DNA from: Massilia sp. Root133
GTDB lineage: Bacteria; Pseudomonadota; Gammaproteobacteria; Burkholderiales; Burkholderiaceae_D
DNA: 64,000 nt
Assembly (NCBI RefSeq): GCF_001426525.1
Contig: NZ_LMEW01000005.1
Location: 176,367-240,366, forward strand
Direction of reading: 5' to 3'
Shown here in pieces: positions 16,707 to 25,640 of the stretch (its first letter is position 1; each line of letters begins with the position of its first letter). The translations under genes were made by a program, and so were the position numbers. Under the pieces are notes generated by a model. It searched no databases, was not told the DNA's origin, and worked only from the letters and a program-made list of their open reading frames with translations.

Positions 16707-19700
16707 ATGAGGAACCTGCTGGGTATCGCCGCGCTGGCCTGGGCCGCTTCGGCCGGCGCGGCGGACACCATCGACCTGGCCGGCGACTGGCGTTTCGCGC
16801 TCGACCGCGACGACGCCGGCGTGGCGGGCCACTGGGAAAGCCGCACGCTGGCGGACCGCATCCGCATCCCCGGCATCCTGAACGCACAGGGCTACGGCGA
16901 CGCCATCACGGTGCAGACGCCGTGGGTGCTGTCCCTGTACGACAAGAACTGGAACCTGCGCGCGGACTATGCGGCATTCACGAAGCCGGGCCAGGTGAAG
17001 GTGCCGTTCCTGAGCCAGCCGCCGCGTCACTACCTCGGCGCGGCATGGTACCAGCGCGACGTCGAGGTGCCGGCCGCCTGGCGCGGCAAGCGCGTTGTGC
17101 TGCACCTGGAGCGGCCCCGCTGGGGTTCCGGCGCGTGGATCGACGACCGTGCGTTGGGTACCGACGTCTCCCTCGTGGCGCCGCACGAGTACGACATCGG
17201 CCTTCTCGCGCCGGGCCGGCACCGCATCACGGTGCGCGTGGATTCGCGCGTGCTGATGGCGTACCGGCCGGACTCGCACAGCATCTCCGATTCGCTCGGC
17301 ATGAGCTGGAACGGCATCGTCGGCAAGGCCGAATTGCGTGCGACGTCGCCCGTCTACATCGCGGATGCGCAGGTGTTCCCGGACGTGGCCAGCCGCAGCG
17401 TGCTCGTGAAGCTCGAGGTCGGCAATGGCGGCGGCAAGGCCGGGGCGGGGACGGTCACGGCCAATGGCCGGCGCATTCCCGTGCGCTGGACGGCGGACGG
17501 CGGCCATGCCGAATTCCGCGTGCAGTATCCGAAGGAGGCGGCGACATGGGACGAGTTCCATCCGGTGCTGCAAGCGCTGAAGCTGCGCCTCGCGGGGCCG
17601 GGCGCCGACGACGCGCGCGACGTGTCGTTCGGCTTCGTGCAGGTGGCGGCGCGCGGCACGGACATCCTCGTCAACGGCCGCCCCGTGTTCCTGCGCGGCA
17701 CGCACCACGGCGGCGACTTCCCGCTCACCGGCTATCCGACCACGGACGTCGCGTACTGGAAGAAGATCTTCGCCATCAACAAGGCGTGGGGCATCAACCA
17801 CGTGCGCTTCCACTCGTTCACGCCGCCGGAAGCGGCCTTCCAGGCGGCGGACGAAGTGGGTATCTACCTGCAGCCGGAGCCGGGCATGTGGAACCGGTTC
17901 GAGCCCGGCACGCCCATCGAACGGGCGCTGTACGACGAGACCGAGCGCCTGATCCGCGCGTACGGCAACCATCCGTCGTTCCTGCTCCTCAGTCCCAGCA
18001 ACGAACCGTCGGGGCACTGGAAGGACGTGTTCGCGAAGTGGACCGCGCGCTTCCGTGCCGAAGACCCGCGCCGCCTGTACACGAACGGCACGGGCCACAC
18101 GGAGCCGGTCGTACCGGATCTCGACAAGGACGTCGACTACCTGGCCGTGCAGCGCATCGGCCCGAAACCGCTGCGCAACAAGACCGGGTGGTTCGGGCGC
18201 GACTACGCGGCGTCGCTGGACGGCATCCGCGTGCCCGTCGTGTCGCACGAGGTGGGCCAATGGGTGGCGTATCCGGATTTCTCCATCATCGACAAGTTCA
18301 CGGGCTATCTGCAGCCGGGGAACTACGAGATCTTCCGCGAATCCGCCCGCAGTCACGGCGTATTGGACCGCAACCGCGAGTTCGCGCTGGCGTCCGGCCG
18401 CTGGCAGCTGGCGTGCTACAAGGAAGAGATCGAGGCGGCGCTGCGCACGCGCGGCCTCAGTGGCTACCAGCTGCTGGACCTGCACGACTATCTGGGCCAG
18501 GGCACGGCGCTCGTCGGCATCCTCGATACGTTCTGGGAGTCGAAAGGCTATGCGACGCCCGACGCGTTCCGCCGCTTCAACGGCGCGACGGTGCCGCTGG
18601 CCCGCCTGACGCGCTCCGTGTTCACGACGCGCGACGCGTTCGACGTGCCGGTGGAGATCGCGCACTACGGCGCGCAGCCGCTGGCCGGTGCGCGGCCGTG
18701 GTGGCGCATCGAGGACGATGCCGGGCGTGCGGTGCTGCAAGGGCGCTTCGCCGACCTCGATATCCCGATCGGCAAAAACATCCCGCTGGGCCGCGTCAGC
18801 GCGGACCTCGCGCATCTGCCTGCGCCCGCGCACTACCGGCTCGTCGTGGGGCTGGGCGGAACCGATATCGCCAACGACTGGAATGTCTGGCTGTATCCGG
18901 ACCAGGTCGACGCGGCCGTTCCCGCCAGTGTGCTCGTGACGCATGCGTGGCCGGAAGCCGAGGCGCGGCTGGCGCAGGGCGGCAAGGTGCTGTACCTGCC
19001 GCGCAAGGCGGACCTGGACTGGACCTCGCCGCCGCTCGCGGACGTCCCCGTGTTCTGGAACCGGTTGATGAATCCCGCATGGTCGCGCATGCTGGGCCTG
19101 TGGATCGATCGCGCGCATCCCGCGCTAGCCGGCTTCCCGTCGGCCGACCACATGGACTGGCAGTGGAGCGGCCTGGTGGCCGGCGCCCGCGCGTTCAATC
19201 TCGAACGCCTGCCGGCCGGATTGCGGCCCATCGTCCAGCCCATCGACGACTGGAACCGCAACTACCGCCTCGGCGCCGTGTTCGAGGCGAAGGTGGGCGG
19301 CGGCCGCTTGATGGTGGCGACGTTCGACCTCGAGACCCGCCTGGACGAGCGTCCGGCCGCGCGCCAGTTGCGCCGCTCGCTGCTGGACTACATGGCCGGC
19401 CCACGCTTCGCGCCCGCGACGGCCGTCGATCCCGCCGCGCTGCGCGCCAGCCTGTTCGACACGCGCGTGATGAAAAAACTCGGCGCGACAGCAAGCGGAT
19501 GGCCCGATGCGGCGAACGTCGTTGACGGCGACCCCAATACGGTCAGTCTCGTCGCGGTAAAGGGCGATGGGCCGCGGCCGCAGCCGGTGTTGACGATCGC
19601 GTTCGCGCAGGCCGTGCCGTTCGACGGGCTGGTGCTGATGCCGCGCCAGAATCACCGCGACCACGAGGGCGACGTGCGCGAGTGGTCCATCCAGGCCAGC

Positions 19701-19988
19701 GACGACGGCACGACGTGGCGCGACGTGGCCCGGCCGACGCTCGCGTCGACGTTCGATCCGCAGACCGTGCGTTTCGGGCACACCGTCACGGCGCGCTGGC
19801 TGCGGCTGACGCCCCTGTCCGGGTTCGGTGCGGACCGGGCCAGTGCACTGGCCGACGTTGCGGTGCTGTACGCCGGCCCGGCGCTGCCGGACGAAGCGGG
19901 CGAACTGGAATACAGGCGCTCGCGGTCGACGTCGGCCGACGTCGACGAGGCGGGGATGGACGACAGGCCGCGCCGCCGGACCCGGTGA
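16707..19988 (+). CDS. Secreted GH2-family glycoside hydrolase with C-terminal F5/8 type C domain
   Basis: 1093 aa. Signal peptide residues 1-18. The GH2 sugar-binding domain (IDLAGDWRFALDRDDAG) starts at about residue 22, then an Ig-like domain, then a TIM barrel from about 320. Canonical catalytic residues are visible: acid/base E433 (SNEPSG) and nucleophile E515 (SHEVGQW). A long middle region follows, and a discoidin-like domain occupies about residues 915-1060 (VVDGDPNTVS; WSIQASDDGTTWRDV). It starts 3 bp after the receptor gene. Galactosidase, glucuronidase or arabinosidase activity on a plant polysaccharide side chain is possible; I cannot choose. Unlike the GH2 at 7778, its catalytic pair is intact. 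Confidence 0.88.
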   Translation: MRNLLGIAALAWAASAGAADTIDLAGDWRFALDRDDAGVAGHWESRTLADRIRIPGILNAQGYGDAITVQTPWVLSLYDKNWNLRADYAAFTKPGQVKVPFLSQPPRHYLGAAWYQRDVEVPAAWRGKRVVLHLERPRWGSGAWIDDRALGTDVSLVAPHEYDIGLLAPGRHRITVRVDSRVLMAYRPDSHSISDSLGMSWNGIVGKAELRATSPVYIADAQVFPDVASRSVLVKLEVGNGGGKAGAGTVTANGRRIPVRWTADGGHAEFRVQYPKEAATWDEFHPVLQALKLRLAGPGADDARDVSFGFVQVAARGTDILVNGRPVFLRGTHHGGDFPLTGYPTTDVAYWKKIFAINKAWGINHVRFHSFTPPEAAFQAADEVGIYLQPEPGMWNRFEPGTPIERALYDETERLIRAYGNHPSFLLLSPSNEPSGHWKDVFAKWTARFRAEDPRRLYTNGTGHTEPVVPDLDKDVDYLAVQRIGPKPLRNKTGWFGRDYAASLDGIRVPVVSHEVGQWVAYPDFSIIDKFTGYLQPGNYEIFRESARSHGVLDRNREFALASGRWQLACYKEEIEAALRTRGLSGYQLLDLHDYLGQGTALVGILDTFWESKGYATPDAFRRFNGATVPLARLTRSVFTTRDAFDVPVEIAHYGAQPLAGARPWWRIEDDAGRAVLQGRFADLDIPIGKNIPLGRVSADLAHLPAPAHYRLVVGLGGTDIANDWNVWLYPDQVDAAVPASVLVTHAWPEAEARLAQGGKVLYLPRKADLDWTSPPLADVPVFWNRLMNPAWSRMLGLWIDRAHPALAGFPSADHMDWQWSGLVAGARAFNLERLPAGLRPIVQPIDDWNRNYRLGAVFEAKVGGGRLMVATFDLETRLDERPAARQLRRSLLDYMAGPRFAPATAVDPAALRASLFDTRVMKKLGATASGWPDAANVVDGDPNTVSLVAVKGDGPRPQPVLTIAFAQAVPFDGLVLMPRQNHRDHEGDVREWSIQASDDGTTWRDVARPTLASTFDPQTVRFGHTVTARWLRLTPLSGFGADRASALADVAVLYAGPALPDEAGELEYRRSRSTSADVDEAGMDDRPRRRTR

Positions 19989-20019
19989 ATTCGTATCGGT
20001 GGCGCGAAAAAATTCATTG

Positions 20020-20040
20020 GTCGGGTGGACGCCACCCGAC
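20020..20040. terminator. Strong intercistronic hairpin between GH2 and GH43 genes
   Basis: GTCGGGTGG-ACG-CCACCCGAC is a perfect 9-bp stem with a 3-nt loop, 32 bp after the GH2 stop and 47 bp before the GH43 start. No T-run follows on the plus strand, so it may be a processing or attenuation structure rather than a classic terminator. Read on the minus strand, a T-run follows seven bases later. Confidence 0.5.
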
Positions 20041-20086
20041 TATCATCCGATCATCGCCGCCAGCCTGCGTTCTTTTTGGAGCTCCG

Positions 20087-21115
20087 ATGTATCGCTTGAC
20101 CGTACGCGCCTTGCCGGCGCCGGCGCTGGCCCTGTGCCTCGCCACCGCGTTCGCGCCGGCCCACGCCGCCGAACCCGTGTTCCACAATCCGCTCGTGCAG
20201 CAGCGCGCCGACCCGCAGGTGAGCCTGCAACCGGACGGCTGGTACTACTACACGGCGACCGTGCCGGAATACGACCGCATCGAGATCCGCCGCGCCCGTT
20301 CCCTCGACGACCTGGGCGCCGCGCCGGCGAAGACCGTGTGGCGCAAGCACGCCGCCGGCGCGATGGGCGCGCACATCTGGGCGCCGGAAATGCACCGTAT
20401 CGACGGCAAGTGGTACATCTATTTCACGGCCGGCAGCGCCGAGCATCCGTGGGAAATCCGCCTGTACGCGCTGGAAAACGCGTCCGCCGATCCGTTCGCG
20501 GGCGAGTGGCTCGAGCGCGGCCAGGTCAAGACGGGCTGGGAATCGTTCTCGCTGGACGCCACCACGTTCGAACACCGCGGCCAGCGCTACCTCGTGTGGA
20601 CGCAGACCGCGCCGGACGGCAGCAAGGGCACCAACATCTACCTGGCGAAGATGGACACGCCGCTGTCGATCAAGGGTCCGGCCGTGCTGCTGACGAAGCC
20701 GGAGTACGCTTGGGAGAAGGTCAAGTTCGCCGTCGACGAGGGCCCGGCCGTGCTGGTGAGCCACGGCCGCGTGTTCGTCACGTTCTCGGCCAGCGCCACG
20801 GATGCGAACTACTGCCTCGGCATGGTCAGCGCGCCGGCGGACGCCGACCTGCTCGATGCGAAGTCGTGGACCAAGCTGCCGGAGCCCGTCTTCAGGAGCA
20901 GCGAGAAGAACGGCCAGTGGGGCCCCGGCCACAACGCGTTCACGACGACGCCGGACGGCAAGACCGACGTGCTGGTCTACCACGCGCGCAACTACCGCGA
21001 GATCCAGGGCGATTCGCTGCACGACCCGAACCGCCACACGCGCGCGCAGGCCATCCGCTGGCGCGCGGACGGGATGCCGGATTTCGGCGAACCGGTCGCC
21101 GACGCTCCCCGGTAA
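20087..21115 (+). CDS. Secreted GH43 family enzyme, likely exo-alpha-L-arabinofuranosidase
   Basis: 342 aa with signal peptide (residues 1-27, FAPAHA-AE). A five-bladed propeller with the GH43 triad: base D42 (RADPQ), the WAPEM segment near residue 105 and general acid E218 (VDEGPAVL). The motifs GPGHNAF and late DPNRHTRAQ are typical of the subgroup that removes arabinose from arabinan and arabino-oligosaccharides. The ATG at 20087 has GGAG just upstream and begins the signal sequence. It lies 98 bp after the GH2 gene, so it is probably in the receptor-GH2 operon, with a hairpin in the gap. Arabinan side chains of pectin are the likely target. Confidence 0.85.
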   Translation: MYRLTVRALPAPALALCLATAFAPAHAAEPVFHNPLVQQRADPQVSLQPDGWYYYTATVPEYDRIEIRRARSLDDLGAAPAKTVWRKHAAGAMGAHIWAPEMHRIDGKWYIYFTAGSAEHPWEIRLYALENASADPFAGEWLERGQVKTGWESFSLDATTFEHRGQRYLVWTQTAPDGSKGTNIYLAKMDTPLSIKGPAVLLTKPEYAWEKVKFAVDEGPAVLVSHGRVFVTFSASATDANYCLGMVSAPADADLLDAKSWTKLPEPVFRSSEKNGQWGPGHNAFTTTPDGKTDVLVYHARNYREIQGDSLHDPNRHTRAQAIRWRADGMPDFGEPVADAPR

Positions 21116-21211
21116 TTTAACCGTTGCTTTACCGCCCGGCACACTGGCAATGTGACCGGAAAGTCTGGTATTGTTGTCGCCGTCGCAACAAAAAACAAGA
21201 CGGAGGACACA

Positions 21212-21643
21212 ATGAACGGTGCGGGCGGTACAGGCGGAGGAACGGGCCAGTTCTTCCTGGGGCTGGTGCTGATGTGCGGGGGCTTCTACCTGCTCCTCAA
21301 CAGCGTGGTGGTGAGTTCCAGCTTCGGCCTCGGCACGCGCCTGTTCGGCGTGGGCGGCTACGGCATCACGGGCGGGATCGTCCTCATTCCCCTCGTGATC
21401 GGCATCGCCATGATCTTCTACAACGCGCGCAACGTGCTGGGCTGGCTGCTGGCGATCTGCGCGTTCGCCGCGCTCGTGTTCGGCGTGATCGCGTCCGTGA
21501 ACATGTCGCTGCGCACGATGTCGGCGTTTGAGCTTATCTGCATCCTCGCGCTGGCGTTCGGCGGCCTCGGGCTGTTCCTGCGCTCGCTGCGCGGCGCAGC
21601 GCGCGAAGAAGCGGCGGCGCCCGAACGCCGCCTGCGTTCCTGA
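21212..21643 (+). CDS. Small four-helix membrane protein, unknown function
   Basis: 143 aa with a Gly-rich N-terminus and about four predicted membrane segments (near residues 13-31, 53-70, 77-100, 105-125), ending in a charged tail (REEAAAPERRLRS). GGAGGA (21202-21207) precedes the ATG. No family recognised. It meets the CII-like gene tail to tail with no intervening base. It may relate to the exported-protein/DUF2491/PspA module downstream, but strand and spacing do not prove it. Confidence 0.7.
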   Translation: MNGAGGTGGGTGQFFLGLVLMCGGFYLLLNSVVVSSSFGLGTRLFGVGGYGITGGIVLIPLVIGIAMIFYNARNVLGWLLAICAFAALVFGVIASVNMSLRTMSAFELICILALAFGGLGLFLRSLRGAAREEAAAPERRLRS

Positions 21644-22135
21644 TCAGCGGATGCCCGCCTCGGTCTCCTGGCGCAGACGTGCGCGCCAGGCGCCCAGGGC
21701 GGACAGCGCGGCATGGAATTTACGTTCGATCAGGTCGGCCTCGACCGGGGTGACGGTGCCGTCGAGCAGGGCGGTCGACACCGCCTCGGCCACGGCGCCC
21801 ACGTCGCTCATCACGCGGCAGACCGTTTGCGACAAGTCGTCCTGGCGCGCCTGCTCCGGTTGCGGCACGACGAACGCCGCCATCCCGTGGCGCACCAGCA
21901 GCGCGTGCAGCGGCAGGTGCGCTTCCTGCACGCCGGCCTTGTGGCAGCACTCGACGATCTGCGACACCTCCTCGAACGACGGATAGTGCGATGCGATCGT
22001 GGGCGACAGCTTGTTGCGCAAGACATTGGCGGACATGTCCAGTTCGCGTGCCAGCGCGTCGATGCCGCCGGGGTATTTGCGCGCCACGGTGTACAGGGCA
22101 TCGTGCTGGTTCATGTCGAGGTAACGGCGGGTCAT
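21644..22135 (-). CDS. Phage-type CII-like regulatory protein (CP76 family)
   Basis: 163 aa. The first half matches the pattern of phage regulatory CII/CP76 proteins: VARKYPGGIDALARELDMSANVLRNKLSP is a helix-turn-helix-like segment (shown here in part), followed by the FEEVSQIVECC helix. The second half is a helical tail. An AAAGGAA RBS precedes the ATG. No other prophage gene is near, so it is either a domesticated regulator or a lone relic. It is divergent from the low-complexity exported protein at 22212 and may control it. Confidence 0.7.
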   Translation of the reverse strand: MTRRYLDMNQHDALYTVARKYPGGIDALARELDMSANVLRNKLSPTIASHYPSFEEVSQIVECCHKAGVQEAHLPLHALLVRHGMAAFVVPQPEQARQDDLSQTVCRVMSDVGAVAEAVSTALLDGTVTPVEADLIERKFHAALSALGAWRARLRQETEAGIR

Positions 22136-22211
22136 GGTATTCCTTTGCTAATTTTACCGGTGCGTGCGACCATCGCGGTCGTTATGCTGATTCTAACTTT
22201 CGATCGCTTCC

Positions 22212-22973
22212 ATGACCATGTTGAAGTCTTATAACGTCGCGCTCGTGCTGGCCCTGCTGCTCCCGCTGGCGCATGTCGGCGCCGTCGACGCGAAGCCGTC
22301 CTCGTCGAGCTCCTTCAAGAGCGGCTTTTCGTCGCAGCGCTCGTCGTCGCCACCGCGGCCGTCGTATTCGTCGGCGAAGTCGAGCGGCACCAGCTTCGGC
22401 TCGTTCAGCCGGCGTTCGGCGCCGCCCGACGCCGCGCCGCAACCGGGCAGATCGTCGGGCGGTTTCGGCTTGTTCGGGGGCGGGTCGGCCACGCCGCAGA
22501 AATCGGATTCGGCGCTGTCGCGGAAGCTGGACAGGAACACGTCGGAAGCGAACGCGCTGCGCACGCTGGACGCGCGCCGGCAGGCGCAGGCCGATGCGGC
22601 GCGGGACACCCGGCCGGTGCCTGGATACGAGCAGGGAGGGAGCGCGCCGACGTATGCACCGCCGCCCGTGCAGCAACAGCAGCCGCCGGTGATCGTGCGC
22701 CAGGACAGCGGCCTCGGTCACGTGATCGCGGGTGCCATGATCGCGAACGCCTCGCGCGGCGCGCATGCGAACAACAACGGCTATCCGGGCGGATATGGGG
22801 GCGCAAGCGCGGGCGGGGCGTCGTCCGCGTCCGGCGGCGGCACGTCGTTCCTCGGCGTGTTCCTGACCTTGTGCGTGCTGGCGCTGATCGGCTGGGGGGT
22901 GTACTTCGCGTGGCGCCGCCTGCGCCGCGGCCGGGAAGCAAAGAAACCGAATTATTCGTTCGAAAGGAACTGA
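22212..22973 (+). CDS. Low-complexity Ser/Gly-rich exported protein with C-terminal membrane anchor
   Basis: 253 aa. Signal-like N-terminus (about 1-28). A Ser/Pro/Gly-rich region follows (KPSSSSSFKSGFSSQRSSS), then a Gln/Pro stretch, an AGAMIANA-type small-residue segment, a Gly-rich region, and a single C-terminal membrane helix (about 215-237) followed by RRLRRGR. No family assigned. DUF2491 starts 5 bp after its stop, so it belongs to the same transcript. The start is uncertain: ATG codons at 22212 and 22218 both lack a clear RBS. Confidence 0.7.
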   Translation: MTMLKSYNVALVLALLLPLAHVGAVDAKPSSSSSFKSGFSSQRSSSPPRPSYSSAKSSGTSFGSFSRRSAPPDAAPQPGRSSGGFGLFGGGSATPQKSDSALSRKLDRNTSEANALRTLDARRQAQADAARDTRPVPGYEQGGSAPTYAPPPVQQQQPPVIVRQDSGLGHVIAGAMIANASRGAHANNNGYPGGYGGASAGGASSASGGGTSFLGVFLTLCVLALIGWGVYFAWRRLRRGREAKKPNYSFERN

Positions 22974-22978
22974 CGAGA

Positions 22979-23779
22979 ATGGCCTGGAAGGATGTCTTCA
23001 GCTATGTGCGTGCGGTGGCCGCCAACAAGGGTGTGACGAAGGGCGCGACGCGCGCCGACGACGACGTGCCGCTGGGCGCGCGCATCGGCAGCGTCGTGCA
23101 GATCCAGATGTCGCCGATCATCCGGGCGCAGACGAACGGCTCGCTGATCGCGATGCCGGCCGCCGCGGACACGCGCATTCTCGCCGTGTCGCAGATCCGG
23201 CTGCAGCCGGGTATGGAGCTAAACCCGGTGGAGTTGTACCGCCTGTACCTGGACAAGGGCGACGACGCGGCCGACGAGAAATTCCTGCAGGTGTTCTGCG
23301 GCGACGACGGCAAGGTGGCCGAAGTGCTGTACTGCACCCAGCTGGCGCGCGTGATTCCGGAGACGGCCGACGACCAGGATGCGTACACGGGCGTGGCCGG
23401 CTACGGCCTGGGCGACGCGGGCTACACGCTGTGGCGCGAACAGTTGGCCGACGTGGTGGGGGCGCAAGAACTGGCGACCGTGTTCGGCGAGTCGGACCGT
23501 CTCGACTACACCCGCGATGCCGGTGCGCGGGATGCGCAATTCGTCAACCCGTTCAAGGGCCGCGAGACGCGCATCGACGATGCACAAGGGCAGCACGGCC
23601 TGCGCCAGGAAATGTATTTCATGCCGTACGTGCGCCAGCTGGCGGACGGCGGCCGCGAATATCTATTGATCACGACGGAGATCGTGGAAAGCGTCGATGG
23701 CGACGCGGGCAAGCGGGGAATCCACGTCGACTTCGTGATCGGCATCCCCGTCGAGCAGGAACGCATCGTCATCCAATAA
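22979..23779 (+). CDS. DUF2491 family protein (YjfK-like)
   Basis: 266 aa, soluble, no signal peptide. It resembles the DUF2491/YjfK family, which in enterobacteria is encoded beside a PspA/IM30-like protein (YjfJ), as here. Recognisable parts are LGARIGSVVQIQ, the PGMELNPVELYRLYLD region and a C-terminal block VDFVIGIPVEQERI. The ATG at 22979 is preceded by GAAAGGAAC. Function is unknown; the association with PspA-like proteins suggests an envelope-linked role. Confidence 0.8.
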   Translation: MAWKDVFSYVRAVAANKGVTKGATRADDDVPLGARIGSVVQIQMSPIIRAQTNGSLIAMPAAADTRILAVSQIRLQPGMELNPVELYRLYLDKGDDAADEKFLQVFCGDDGKVAEVLYCTQLARVIPETADDQDAYTGVAGYGLGDAGYTLWREQLADVVGAQELATVFGESDRLDYTRDAGARDAQFVNPFKGRETRIDDAQGQHGLRQEMYFMPYVRQLADGGREYLLITTEIVESVDGDAGKRGIHVDFVIGIPVEQERIVIQ

Positions 23780-23818
23780 CTGTAGTAACCGTTTTCTTCA
23801 CCGCAGAAAGGAACAACA

Positions 23819-24583
23819 ATGAGCAACGCTAGTGGATGGGGCCTGACCGCACGCCTGGTCACGAAGCATTTCGGCGCACTGGGCAACCGCATCGCCGAGG
23901 CCATCGCCAACTTCGACCCCGAAACCGCGACCGAGGCCGACCGTGACCGCCTGGTCGCCACGCTGCGCGAAACGGCGCAACTGCTGGCGACGTCGCGCGC
24001 GTCGTTCGACAAGGAGCATGGCGACGTGGTGAACCTGCAGAACCTGATCGCCAACGACGAACGGGCCGCCGAGAAGCTGGCCGAGCGCCTGGCTACCGGC
24101 ACGATCTCGGAAGCGACCGTGACCATGTTCTGCGACGAGCTGGAAGCGAACAAGGCCCGCCTGCCGCAGGAAATCCAGGAAGAGGCGGATGCGAAGGCCT
24201 ACATGGACGAGCTGCAGAAAATCGTCGATGCGCTGTCGAAGCAGCTGGCCGAATTCGACGCCCAGGCCAAGAAGGCGATGCAGGCGCTGGCGGCCGCCAA
24301 TGCGCAGAAAGAGCTGCAGCAACTGCGCATCGAGCGCCAGGAACAGCTGAATGGCCTCACGAGCATGCGCGGCAACTCGACGGCGCTGTCGGCGCTGACC
24401 CGCCGCGCCCAGGCCGTGACGAACGAAGCGTCGGGCCTGCGCATCGTCGCCGACATCGGCCAGAAGCCGCTGGACCAGCAGACGGAACTGGATGCGATCC
24501 GCAAGTCCGTCAGCCAGCCGGAAACGGCCGGCGAGAGCGCGCTGGAACGCCTCAAGCGCCTGTCGGGCAAGACGGCAGCTTGA
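23819..24583 (+). CDS. PspA/IM30-like coiled-coil protein (YjfJ-like)
   Basis: 254 aa, rich in Ala/Glu/Lys/Gln with long predicted coiled coils (about residues 40-190), typical of the PspA/IM30 superfamily that coats and stabilises membranes. No signal peptide. It sits 39 bp after DUF2491 and has the same GAAAGGAAC RBS, indicating one operon. The C-terminal tail (ESALERLKRLSGKTAA) differs from classical PspA. No PspF, PspB or PspC gene is nearby, so this is the YjfJ-type branch, not the phage-shock operon. Confidence 0.78.
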   Translation: MSNASGWGLTARLVTKHFGALGNRIAEAIANFDPETATEADRDRLVATLRETAQLLATSRASFDKEHGDVVNLQNLIANDERAAEKLAERLATGTISEATVTMFCDELEANKARLPQEIQEEADAKAYMDELQKIVDALSKQLAEFDAQAKKAMQALAAANAQKELQQLRIERQEQLNGLTSMRGNSTALSALTRRAQAVTNEASGLRIVADIGQKPLDQQTELDAIRKSVSQPETAGESALERLKRLSGKTAA

Positions 24584-24598
24584 GGACGCGATCCCGGG

Positions 24599-25570
24599 TC
24601 AGTCGTTCGGCTGGCCCGGCTTCACGGCGACCTGCCTGATCGAGCCATCCCCGCCGTATTCGAGCGGCGCGATGGCGATCGAACGGCGGTAGCCGCCGCC
24701 GCCCGGCAGCAGGGCGTCGTGGTAGAACACCCAGCTCTTGCCGTCGTGTTCGAGGATGGCCTGGTGGTTCGTCGAGATCTTCAGGTAGTCGATCACGACG
24801 CCGCGGTACGTGAAAGGACCCATCGGCGAGCTCGCGGTCGCGTACAGGATCTGGCCGGGCCAGCCGGACGAGAACGTGAAGTAGTACACGCCGTTATGCT
24901 CGTGCATGAACGGTGCCTCGCCATATTTCTTCTTTGTGTCGGAGGCGGACAGGCCGTCGATCTTCACGATGCGGATCGGGCCGTCCAGCGAGATCATGTC
25001 CGGCTTCAGCTTGACGACCTTCGGCACGCGCGTGCCGAAGTACATGTATGCCTGGCCGTCCTTGTCGATGAAGACGGCCGGATCGATCGGCTCGTCGCCC
25101 GCGTTCACGTCGCGTTCCCGGTCGACGAGCGGATCCTTGCGTGCATCGACGAAGCCGCCGTCCGGGCGGTCCGAGACGGCCACGCCGATCTTGTCGCCGC
25201 CGACGGGCGCATAGAAATAGTACTTGCCGTTGCGGTAGGCCGCTTCCGGCGCCCATGCCTTCGCATCCGGCCGCGCCCATTTGAACACGGTCACGGCCAG
25301 CGGCACGCCGGCGTCGCGCCACGTCTTCATGTCGGGCGACGTGTACAGGCGCCACGTGACGGAATCCCAGTACTTGCCGGTGTTCGACGCGTCGTCGGTC
25401 GCGTACAGGTAGAACTTGTCGCCCTTCGCGGCGGGGAAGAAGTGCGGCGACGGGTCCGCATTGAAGCGGGAAGCGATGGGCCGGCCCGTCTCCGGCGCGG
25501 CCGCCTGGGCGGCCAGCGCGAGCGATAGAGTGGGTACGAGAACGGCGAAGAAACGGCGTGTCAGGTGCAT
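24599..25570 (-). CDS. Secreted GH43 family glycoside hydrolase
   Basis: 323 aa with signal peptide (residues 1 to about 24). GH43 propeller with base D39 (NADPS), D163 (PIDPAVF) and general acid E218 (GEAPFMHEH); WAPEA is at about 107-111. The subgroup is that of secreted beta-xylosidases/arabinofuranosidases. It stands apart from the other glycan genes, converging with the PspA-like gene. A TGATATCGAT box (25629-25638) lies 59 bp upstream and is shared with the kdgD upstream region. Exact sugar not assignable. Confidence 0.85.
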   Translation of the reverse strand: MHLTRRFFAVLVPTLSLALAAQAAAPETGRPIASRFNADPSPHFFPAAKGDKFYLYATDDASNTGKYWDSVTWRLYTSPDMKTWRDAGVPLAVTVFKWARPDAKAWAPEAAYRNGKYYFYAPVGGDKIGVAVSDRPDGGFVDARKDPLVDRERDVNAGDEPIDPAVFIDKDGQAYMYFGTRVPKVVKLKPDMISLDGPIRIVKIDGLSASDTKKKYGEAPFMHEHNGVYYFTFSSGWPGQILYATASSPMGPFTYRGVVIDYLKISTNHQAILEHDGKSWVFYHDALLPGGGGYRRSIAIAPLEYGGDGSIRQVAVKPGQPND

Positions 25571-25640
25571 GGCGGCTCGTGGTCGGATAATGAACGAACA
25601 CGCATCCTAGCACAGCTTGCGCGGCAAATGATATCGATAA

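Noticed and set aside
12726..19118. A 6.4-kb uninterrupted minus-strand reading frame across the TonB receptor and GH2 genes
   Set aside because: Its product is Arg/Val/His/Ala-rich with no domain, and it lies opposite two well-defined genes. Strong GC codon bias keeps this frame open.
21644..22135. Prophage or phage island
   Set aside because: Only one CII-like gene is present. No integrase, terminase, capsid, att repeats or composition break seen around it.
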